Under the pieces are notes generated by a model. It did not search any database, had not been told where the DNA came from, and saw nothing but the letters and a program-made list of their open reading frames with translations. A stretch of DNA of 9,530 nt from CAYYHA01 sp964471535 (GTDB taxonomy: Bacteria > Myxococcota > Myxococcia > SLRQ01), in assembly GCA_964471535.1 (NCBI GenBank), contig CAYYHA010000163.1:1-9530 (forward strand), read 5' to 3'. Shown here one piece after another: positions 1 through 4,550 of this stretch; positions within the stretch are counted from its first letter, which is position 1; each line of letters starts with the position of its first letter. A program made the translations under genes and the position numbers.

Positions 1-224
1 CCCTGCCCTACCTGGACGTCATCGCGGCGGTGCGCGCCCGGTTCGACCGCCCGGTGGCGGCCTACCACGTCAGCGGGGAGTATGCGATGGTGAAGGCGGC
101 AGCCCAACAGGGTTGGGTCGACGAGGCGCGGGTGATGATGGAGAGCCTCGTCTCCATCAAGCGGGCCGGCGCGGATATCATCCTCACCTACTGGGCGGTG
201 GAGGCGGCGCGGCGACTCGGCTAG
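1..224 (+). CDS. hemB: Porphobilinogen synthase (delta-aminolevulinic acid dehydratase), C-terminal part
   Basis: This is the last 73 codons of hemB; the 5' end lies outside the window (reading frame from base 3, stop TAG at 222-224). HemB condenses two molecules of 5-aminolevulinate to porphobilinogen, an early cytoplasmic step of tetrapyrrole (haem) synthesis. The visible part carries the strongly conserved C-terminal family signatures: VAAYHVSGEYAM, then KAAAQQGW, then LVSIKRAGADIILTYWA, which align closely with the end of known HemB proteins. The GTG at base 30 is an internal codon, not a start, since the homology continues upstream of it (PYLDVIAAV). A DUF4177-like gene follows after 40 bp in the same direction and may be co-transcribed. 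The active-site lysines and metal ligands are not in the window and cannot be checked. Confidence 0.95.
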   Translation, partial: LPYLDVIAAVRARFDRPVAAYHVSGEYAMVKAAAQQGWVDEARVMMESLVSIKRAGADIILTYWAVEAARRLG

Positions 225-264
225 CCGCTGCCGTGCCGCCACGAGCCGGAACACGGGCCGGAAG

Positions 265-483
265 ATGGCAGGCGTTCGCTACAAGGTGGTCGAGTTGGGC
301 ACGGTCACCGACGAGAACCTGGAGCGGGTGCTCAACGAGTGGACCGCCGAGGGCTGGGTCCTCGATGGCATCCATTTCGCCATGCGGGAGTCCTCGAAGC
401 GTCCGGGGATGGCCTTCGTCCTCTTCACGCGGGAAGACCCGGCCGCCGAAGGGGGAGGCGACGGTGGGCCGGCGGCGCGCTGA
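265..483 (+). CDS. Small DUF4177-like protein
   Basis: This is a 72-residue soluble protein with no signal peptide or membrane segment. Residues 5-55 have the pattern of the DUF4177 family: an opening strand YKVVEL, a helix with an LERVLNEWTAEGWVLDGIHF core (residues 19-38), and a closing strand AFVLFTR. The EGW motif followed by a hydrophobic strand is the family hallmark. The molecular function of DUF4177 is unknown. The last 17 residues are a low-complexity Gly/Ala/Pro tail. It begins 40 bp after hemB, and its last 20 bp overlap the favoured start of the RDD gene, so the three genes probably form one transcript. The Shine-Dalgarno is poor (GGAAG directly next to the ATG). The family call rests on pattern recognition only, but its coding nature is well supported by the amino-acid composition. 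Confidence 0.75.
   Translation: MAGVRYKVVELGTVTDENLERVLNEWTAEGWVLDGIHFAMRESSKRPGMAFVLFTREDPAAEGGGDGGPAAR
454..458 (+). promoter_or_regulatory. Shine-Dalgarno (GGAGG) that decides the RDD gene start
   Basis: GGAGG, inside a longer GGGGGAGG, lies 5 nt before a GTG at 464-466 that is in frame with the RDD protein. This is a near-ideal site, and it lies within the 3' end of the upstream DUF4177-like gene. It supports GTG 464 over the later ATG at 530, which has only a weak GAAGG in front. Confidence 0.55.
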
Positions 484-1009
484 AGGCCGGCGGCCCGGCA
501 CCCCGCGGCCGGCCTATCCGAAGGCCGACATGCTCCACCGTGCGGTGGGGCGCTTTGCCGATCTGGTGATCGCGGTGCTCCTCGGGCGGCTCCTCCCCGA
601 GGTGGGGAGCGCCGTGGCCATCGCCTACCTCCTCCTCGCCGACGGCCTCCTCGACGGGCAGTCCGTGGGAAAGAAGCTGGGCGGCGTGCGTGTGGTGAAC
701 CTCGTGAAACGGCGTCCCGCGAGCTACCGGGACAGCGCGCTGCGCAACTTCCCCTTCGCACTCGTTGCCTTCTTCTACGTGATCCCCATCATCGGGTGGG
801 TGCTCTTCCCTCTGGGGGGGCTCTTCGTCTTCGCCTTCGAGGCCTACATGGCGTGGACGGATCGCCTGGGTCTACGCATCGGAGACGTCTTCGCCGACAC
901 GCAGGTGGTGGATGCCTCCGTCCCCATCGAGCGTCCGGAGCTGTCGGAAGGGCGCCCCTTCGAGCGCGCAAAGGAGCCTGCCCGTGCCGCCGACCCCGAG
1001 CCTGCGTGA
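464..1009 (+). CDS. RDD-family integral membrane protein
   Basis: This is a 181-aa protein from GTG 464, or 159 aa from ATG 530. RDD proteins are small inner-membrane proteins, mostly of unknown role; some are linked to ion transport. The motifs are visible in order: RFAD at residues 30-33 (the first Arg/Asp of RDD), a hydrophobic stretch 34-59, a DG..GQSVGKKLGGVRVV loop (60-78), RDSALRN (89-95), a second hydrophobic region 96-128, and LGLRIGDVFADTQVV (135-149), which holds the family's final Asp. The upstream start is preferred because of its strong Shine-Dalgarno and because the Tyr-Pro-Lys-Ala-Asp stretch just before the ATG reads like conserved protein; that second point is recalled rather than checked. 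The C-terminal ~30 residues are polar, charged and probably cytoplasmic. It ends 20 bp from a convergent gene with no evident terminator between them. Confidence 0.85.
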   Translation: MGRRRAEGRRPGTPRPAYPKADMLHRAVGRFADLVIAVLLGRLLPEVGSAVAIAYLLLADGLLDGQSVGKKLGGVRVVNLVKRRPASYRDSALRNFPFALVAFFYVIPIIGWVLFPLGGLFVFAFEAYMAWTDRLGLRIGDVFADTQVVDASVPIERPELSEGRPFERAKEPARAADPEPA

Positions 1010-1029
1010 GCGGAGGGCGAGGAGACGAC

Positions 1030-1500
1030 CTAGCCGCTCGAGAGCTGCTGGCCCTGCACGGGGGCGGTGGCGACGCATTTGTCGCGGGTCCGGAGGAAGG
1101 TCAGGGAGCCCTCGGCACGGAGGGAGCCCGGCGTGCCGAGAAAGCGGAGCTTGAAGGTGACCGTCCCGGGCTCGCCCGCCTCGGTCTGCCCGGGAAAGGG
1201 ATCGAAGTCCGCGCTGTCGTCCTCCCGCAGGACGCCGGGGAGGCCGTCGAGCAGGGAGAGGGTGAGCTTGCTTCCGTCCTGGGTGAGCGTCAGCTCATCC
1301 TGGAAACCGGTGTAGTAGAGTTCCTGGCAGCTCGAGGTGTCGGGGTCGGTGGCGGTGAAGTCGAAGAAGTAGCGTCCCGCCACATCGAGGCAGTGCTCGG
1401 AGCAGGGCGCCGCCGGGCCGCCGCAGGCAGCCAGCGCCAGGGAGAGGACCCAGGGGAACAGAGCCGGCGGGATGACGCATCGGAAGGGCACGGGGCGCAT
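1030..1500 (-). CDS. Small cysteine-containing lipoprotein, unknown function (copy 1)
   Basis: This is a 156-aa protein starting at ATG 1498-1500, with AGAGG 4 nt upstream as a Shine-Dalgarno. The N-terminus is a lipoprotein signal: a hydrophobic stretch (about residues 9-25) ending in LAAC, with the lipidated Cys at 26. The mature part has Cys at 33, 37, 58 and 142, enough for two disulfides in the envelope. Sequence such as YFFDFTATD, DELTLTQDG and GTVTFKLRF alternates in the manner of beta strands, suggesting a small beta-sandwich or barrel; this is inference. The family is not recognised. It shares its cysteine layout with the next gene upstream on the same strand (1647-2207). The long open frame beyond 1500 is a shadow over that neighbour, so the internal ATG is used. 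A terminator-like hairpin upstream suggests it has its own promoter. Confidence 0.8.
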   Translation of the reverse strand: MRPVPFRCVIPPALFPWVLSLALAACGGPAAPCSEHCLDVAGRYFFDFTATDPDTSSCQELYYTGFQDELTLTQDGSKLTLSLLDGLPGVLREDDSADFDPFPGQTEAGEPGTVTFKLRFLGTPGSLRAEGSLTFLRTRDKCVATAPVQGQQLSSG

Positions 1501-1543
1501 CACGCCTCTAGTGGAGCAAAGAGAGGGAGCCAAAGACAAGGGG

Positions 1544-1571
1544 CCGGGCGCAGCAAGCTGCCGGGGCCCGG
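1544..1571 (-). terminator. Possible rho-independent terminator after lipoprotein copy 2
   Basis: Read on the minus strand, CCGGGC (1571-1566) pairs with GCCCGG (1549-1544). Inside it GCAG pairs with CTGC around a CTTG loop, with four unpaired bases on the 5' side. The transcript then runs CCCCTTGTCTTT, which is modestly U-rich. It lies about 76 bp past the stop of the lipoprotein at 1647-2207 and before the start at 1500, so it could separate the two genes. The U-tract is weak, so the call is tentative. Confidence 0.4.
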
Positions 1572-1646
1572 TGTGGTGTGTGGGCCGGCGGTGAACGCGC
1601 GCGGGGCCCCGGACCGCGACCCGGGGCGAAGGGGGGCGGCCGCGGG

Positions 1647-2207
1647 CTAGAGCGCGGAGCCAGTGCCCGTGTAGGAGATGGTGGCCTGGCAGGGGGGCCC
1701 GCCCTGGCCCCTCTTCTCGGTGGTGATGAGCGTGGCCGCGAGGCGGCGGCGGCATCCCGCGTCGCCGGCGTTGCAGGCGGCGCCCGCATCGTTGGTGTGA
1801 GAGATGGAGGCGGTGAAGAGCACGCGGAGGGTGAGGACCCGATCGGCGGCGGGGTCGAGGCGCGTCACCTCGGTCTGAGCTTCCACCGAGCCCTGCGTGC
1901 CCGGAGGGTCGTTCGGCCGGGGTTTGTACACCTGCCCGGAGAGGGTGATCTCCTTGAGCTGCACTTGATCGTAGATCACGGTGGAGGCCTCGCGCCCATC
2001 CTCGCTCTGCTGAATGAGCGTAGGCGTGGCGGGCAGGAAGGGGGTGAAGGCACACTCGCCGGTCGCATTCTGATTGTCCACCTGGTAGAGGTCCGCCACG
2101 ACGGGGCAGTCGCCCGGCCCGGTGCAGGGGACGGGCGGCTCGCCGCAGGCGGCGGCGAGTGGAATCCACACGAGGAAGGACAGCAGCGCGGGAGCAGGGG
2201 TCTTCAC
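1647..2207 (-). CDS. Small cysteine-rich lipoprotein, unknown function (copy 2)
   Basis: This is a 186-aa protein starting at GTG 2205-2207 (MKTPAP...). The N-terminus has one Lys, a hydrophobic core (residues 7-17) and AAAC, with the probable lipidated Cys at 21; Ala at -3 is a relaxed lipobox. The mature protein has Cys at 28, 34, 52, 145, 152 and 173, which allows three disulfides and fits an exported protein. Segments such as STVIYDQVQLKEITL and RVLTLRVLFTASI look like beta strands. No family is recognised. The start CGEPPVPC and the end C-Q-A-T parallel CGGPAAPC and C-V-A-T in the neighbour at 1030-1500, suggesting tandem duplication and divergence. There is no Shine-Dalgarno before the GTG, but a promoter-like pair ends 7 nt upstream, so the mRNA may be leaderless. 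The Cys pair at 145 and 152 has no counterpart in copy 1. Confidence 0.8.
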   Translation of the reverse strand: MKTPAPALLSFLVWIPLAAACGEPPVPCTGPGDCPVVADLYQVDNQNATGECAFTPFLPATPTLIQQSEDGREASTVIYDQVQLKEITLSGQVYKPRPNDPPGTQGSVEAQTEVTRLDPAADRVLTLRVLFTASISHTNDAGAACNAGDAGCRRRLAATLITTEKRGQGGPPCQATISYTGTGSAL

Positions 2208-2214
2208 GCGGCAG

Positions 2215-2242
2215 AGGTTACCATCGCGCGGGGTGCAGGCAA
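2215..2242 (-). promoter_or_regulatory. Putative promoter of lipoprotein copy 2 (leaderless arrangement)
   Basis: On the minus strand, TTGCCT (2242-2237) and TAACCT (2220-2215) are separated by 16 bp. The -10-like box ends only 7 nt before GTG 2207, so transcription would begin at or within a base or two of the start codon. This agrees with the absence of a Shine-Dalgarno. It is a consensus match only. Confidence 0.4.
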
Positions 2243-2337
2243 GCCTCCGCCGCAGTCTGCACCCACTGGATGGGCGGCCTCCGGGCGAGGTGATGGGGAG
2301 GAGGCGGCGCGCCCGCGCCCGTCCCGCGCCGGCGCTG

Positions 2338-2390
2338 CGTCTGCCCGCTAGACCACGGGGGGGACCCAGGGGTGGTTTGCCCGGCAGACG
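2338..2390. repeat. 8-bp inverted repeat downstream of infA
   Basis: CGTCTGCC (2338-2345) and GGCAGACG (2383-2390) are perfect inverted copies. A second short pair, CCAC (2353-2356) and GTGG (2372-2375), nests inside. The element begins 18 bp past the infA stop, so it could be a 3' hairpin or terminator for infA, but it has no U-tract in either direction and the loop is long. A protein-binding site is the alternative. The rest of the 2208-2408 gap shows only GC-rich sequence and the promoter-like pair near its left end. Confidence 0.3.
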
Positions 2391-2408
2391 ACCGCCGGCC
2401 CCGCGCGG

Positions 2409-2627
2409 CTACTTCGCCCGGTAGACGATTCGCCCCTTCGTCAGGTCGTAGGGGGACAGCGCGACCGTCACCTTGTCGCCGAGGACGATGCGGATGAAGA
2501 ACTTCCGCATCTTGCCCGACACGTAGGCGAGGACCTCGTGGTCGTCCGAGATCTTCACCTTGAACATGCCGTTGGGGAGCACCTCGGAGATGGTGCCCTC
2601 GACTTCGATGTGATCCTCTTTCGACAT
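2409..2627 (-). CDS. infA: Translation initiation factor IF-1
   Basis: This is a 72-aa protein, the standard IF-1 length, counted from ATG 2625-2627. IF-1 is a single S1/OB-fold domain that occupies the ribosomal A site on the 30S subunit and works with IF-2 and IF-3 at initiation. The sequence matches the family end to end: SKEDHIEVEGTI (residues 2-13), LPNGMFKVKI, ISGKMRKN-like SGKMRKFFIRI, LGDKVTVALSPYDL, and the terminal KGRIVYR. The frame is open to a GTG at 2651, but the extra residues are unlike IF-1. It stands alone rather than in a ribosomal-protein cluster and lies 78 bp downstream of the SDR gene on the same strand. That gap contains a good promoter-like pair ending 11 nt before the ATG, and there is no Shine-Dalgarno, so a nearly leaderless mRNA is likely. 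Confidence 0.97.
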   Translation of the reverse strand: MSKEDHIEVEGTISEVLPNGMFKVKISDDHEVLAYVSGKMRKFFIRIVLGDKVTVALSPYDLTKGRIVYRAK

Positions 2628-2638
2628 CGGGCGGGCGC

Positions 2639-2667
2639 AACCTAGCCACACCCGGGGTGGGGGTCAA
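2639..2667 (-). promoter_or_regulatory. Putative sigma-70-type promoter of infA
   Basis: On the minus strand, TTGACC (2667-2662) and TAGGTT (2644-2639) are separated by exactly 17 bp. The -35 box matches TTGACA at 5 of 6 bases; the -10 box keeps the T, A and final T. Only 11 nt separate the -10 box from ATG 2627, predicting a 5' leader of about 3-6 nt. It is the best promoter match seen in the window. Confidence 0.55.
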
Positions 2668-2705
2668 GGCGAGCGCGGGCGGCCGCCAGCGTCGGGCGGC
2701 GCGAC

Positions 2706-3659
2706 CTACGCGCGCGAAGCGCCACCGGCGCTGCGGGCGGCCGCCCAGGCCTCGAGCGCGGCAGCGGTGTCGTAGCGAAACTCGAGGCCTAGGACCTGTC
2801 GCAAGCGGCTGCCGTCGGCGACCCACGGGTATTGGATGAAGGGCAGCACGGTCGCTGGGGCATCGACGAGGCGCCCCGGGGCCAGCGCCCATCCGAGGCG
2901 GGCGATGCGGCGCGCCAGCGCCGGTGAGACGGGGACCACGCGGGTCCCCAGGCGCCGAGGCACCGCGCTCAAGGGGACGGTCCCCTCGGGCGCCACGTTG
3001 TAGGTGCCCGCCGGTGCACGCACGATCGCCTCGCTCACCGCCCGGAAGAGGTCCGCCTCGTGGATGAGCTGCAGCGGCGGGTCGTAACCCCGCACGAGGG
3101 GCGCCGGAGAACGGGAGAGGGCGCGGGTGATGAAGTTGTCGGCGCCGGGGCCCACGACGATACAGGGCCGGAGCAGCACGAGCTCGACACCGGGATGGAA
3201 CGCAGCATAGTGCCGGAGCACCCCCTCCATGGCCGCCTTCTCCCGCCCGTATTGGAACGCCTGTTCGGGGCGCGGGAGGGCCGACTCGGGCAAGGGCACG
3301 GGATTGTCGGGCGCCGCGCCGTAGGCGGTGGTGGAGGAGAGGCCCACGATCCGCGGCACGGCGGCGGCCTCGCAGGCCGAGAGAAAGGCGCGCAGGCCTC
3401 CGAAGTTCTGGGAGGTCTCCCAGGCAGGCCTGCGGGTGGGGTTGAGAATCCAAGCGAAGTGGGCCGCGACGTCGATGCGCTCGAAGAGGTGAGGGTCCAC
3501 CTCGCACAGGTCGACCTGGTGCACCTCCGTCTTGGGCAGGGGCGCTCGCGGCGGGCACCGGTCCACCCCGACGATCGCCTCCACCTCCTCGTGCGCCGCC
3601 AGAGCGCGGGCGGTGCCCGAGCCAAGGTATCCACTGATGCCGGTGAGGAGGATGCGCAT
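2706..3659 (-). CDS. NAD(P)-dependent epimerase/dehydratase-like protein (extended SDR)
   Basis: This is a 317-aa soluble protein starting at ATG 3657-3659. Extended short-chain dehydrogenase/reductases bind NAD(P) through a Rossmann fold and often act on nucleotide sugars or related substrates. Visible features are the glycine-rich loop TGISGYLG (residues 6-13), Asp33 at the end of strand 2 (which would contact the cofactor ribose), LSSTTAYG (107-114) with the catalytic Ser/Thr, and YGREK (137-141) as the Tyr-x-x-x-Lys pair. The length is typical of the family, and the C-terminal part (from about 170) would hold the substrate pocket. All core catalytic residues are present, so it should be active, but the substrate cannot be read from the sequence. 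It is divergent from the MshEN gene (123-bp gap) and upstream of infA. The Shine-Dalgarno is weak (GAGC). Confidence 0.9.
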   Translation of the reverse strand: MRILLTGISGYLGSGTARALAAHEEVEAIVGVDRCPPRAPLPKTEVHQVDLCEVDPHLFERIDVAAHFAWILNPTRRPAWETSQNFGGLRAFLSACEAAAVPRIVGLSSTTAYGAAPDNPVPLPESALPRPEQAFQYGREKAAMEGVLRHYAAFHPGVELVLLRPCIVVGPGADNFITRALSRSPAPLVRGYDPPLQLIHEADLFRAVSEAIVRAPAGTYNVAPEGTVPLSAVPRRLGTRVVPVSPALARRIARLGWALAPGRLVDAPATVLPFIQYPWVADGSRLRQVLGLEFRYDTAAALEAWAAARSAGGASRA

Positions 3660-3671
3660 GCGGCGCTCGCT

Positions 3672-3700
3672 ACGCTACCGGCTGGGGGCGAAGATTCGAA
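3672..3700 (-). promoter_or_regulatory. Weak promoter candidate for the SDR gene
   Basis: On the minus strand, TTCGAA (3700-3695) and TAGCGT (3677-3672) are 17 bp apart, and the latter ends 12 nt before ATG 3659. Each hexamer matches consensus at about 3 of 6 bases, so this is listed mainly because its position resembles that at infA. Confidence 0.2.
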
Positions 3701-3742
3701 GGCGCATGCCGCACGCGGGCCGCCTGCGGGAGGGGCGTTTTC

Positions 3743-3772
3743 TTGCGGCGGAGATCCGGGGGGGCGTATCCT
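3743..3772 (+). promoter_or_regulatory. Putative promoter of the MshEN-domain gene
   Basis: TTGCGG (3743-3748) and TATCCT (3767-3772) are 18 bp apart. The -10 box matches TATAAT at 4 of 6 bases and ends 10 nt before ATG 3783. The 10 nt contain no real Shine-Dalgarno (GGCCGGCGAG), so the leader would be very short. The -35 box retains only TTG plus G/C. Confidence 0.35.
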
Positions 3773-3782
3773 GGCCGGCGAG

Positions 3783-4496
3783 ATGAAGAGCCAGCCTCGC
3801 AAGCGGATGCGGCTCGGGGAGCTGCTCGTCGCCGCCGGTGTGCTCGATGAAACCCGGCTGAAGGCGGCGCTCGCCGAGCAGCGCAAGTGGGGCGGGAAGC
3901 TCGGCCGGGTCCTCGTCGATATGGGTTTCGTCTCCGAGGACCTGATGGTCAAGGCCCTCTCGAAGCAGCTTGGGCTCTCCCGGGTCGACCTCGACAAGGC
4001 CACACTGCCCCAGAACGTCACCCAGTACCTCGGGGTGGACGTGTGCGAGCGCTACGGCGTCTTTCCAGTGGAGCGGGACGACGACCGCAAGATTCTGCGC
4101 GTCGCCACTGCGGATCCCACCAACTACGAGGCGCTCGACGAGGTCTCCTTTCGGACCGGGATGAAGGTGGAACCGGTGGTGGCGGCTGCCTCGGCGGTGG
4201 ACCGGGCCATCCGCCGCTACTACTACGGCGAGCGCACGGTTCCCAGCGACACCCTCGATCCCAGCGCCTATGGCCTGCGGGACGGGCAGCAGTTCGATCT
4301 GAATCACACCCCGGCGCATGGGGTGATGGTGGCGGCGGGTCGCGACGGCGCCTCCCCGGAGCTGGTCGAGGCCCTCGGGAAGCTGGAGCAGACGCTCGCT
4401 GCCGAGGTGCGGGCGCTGCGCTCCCTGGTGGAGTTGCTGGTGGAAAGCGGCGTCATCCGGCGCGAGGACTTCCTCGCCAAGCTCCGCCGAAAGTAG
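3783..4496 (+). CDS. Stand-alone MshEN (GspE N-terminal) domain protein, probable cyclic-di-GMP receptor
   Basis: This is a 237-aa soluble protein. The MshEN domain normally forms the N-terminus of type II secretion and type IV pilus ATPases, where it binds cyclic-di-GMP. Two copies of the 24-residue family motif (RLGxxLLxxGLLxxxxLxxxLxxQ pattern) are present: residues 10-33, from Arg-Leu-Gly to Gln, and residues 39-62, from Lys-Leu-Gly to Gln, with a 5-residue spacer. The second begins with Lys instead of Arg. A second subdomain follows (about 63-150, with RYGVFPV, ATADPTNYEALDEV and the closing RRYYYGE). There is no Walker A, Walker B or any other ATPase part. Residues 150-185 look disordered, and 190-237 form a probable coiled coil with Leu-rich heptads, which may mediate oligomerisation or partner binding. 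The protein could pass a cyclic-di-GMP signal to a secretion, pilus or motility machine; no such genes are in the window. The start choice is supported by the promoter position and by the motif beginning at residue 10. Confidence 0.88.
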   Translation: MKSQPRKRMRLGELLVAAGVLDETRLKAALAEQRKWGGKLGRVLVDMGFVSEDLMVKALSKQLGLSRVDLDKATLPQNVTQYLGVDVCERYGVFPVERDDDRKILRVATADPTNYEALDEVSFRTGMKVEPVVAAASAVDRAIRRYYYGERTVPSDTLDPSAYGLRDGQQFDLNHTPAHGVMVAAGRDGASPELVEALGKLEQTLAAEVRALRSLVELLVESGVIRREDFLAKLRRK

Positions 4497-4549
4497 GCGG
4501 CGCTACGAGGTGCCGCAGCCCCCGCGTGGCGACTCCGGGGCAGCGCCCC
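4497..4549. terminator. Two hairpins between convergent genes, possible bidirectional terminator
   Basis: Directly after the MshEN stop, GCGGCGC (4497-4503) pairs with GTGCCGC (4510-4516) with one wobble and a 6-nt loop. A second hairpin, GGGGC (4537-4541) with GCCCC (4545-4549), sits just past the stop of the opposite-strand phosphoesterase gene. Neither has a U-tract, as is common in very GC-rich genomes. The position between convergent stops is the main support. Confidence 0.35.
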
Positions 4550-4550
4550 C

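Noticed and set aside
2250..2400. Possible tRNA or small RNA in the gap beside infA
   Set aside because: No cloverleaf, T-loop signature or promoter-terminator pair could be assembled; only inverted repeats are seen.
2628..2651. Upstream GTG giving IF-1 an 8-residue extension
   Set aside because: The family begins at the Met-Ser-Lys-Glu-Asp of ATG 2627 and is 72 aa long. The extension lies across the promoter-like -10 box.
2218..3558. A 446-codon minus-strand open frame covering infA and the SDR gene
   Set aside because: It overlaps two genes with clear homology in another frame of the same strand; its Arg/Pro/Gly-rich translation looks like a GC-driven shadow.
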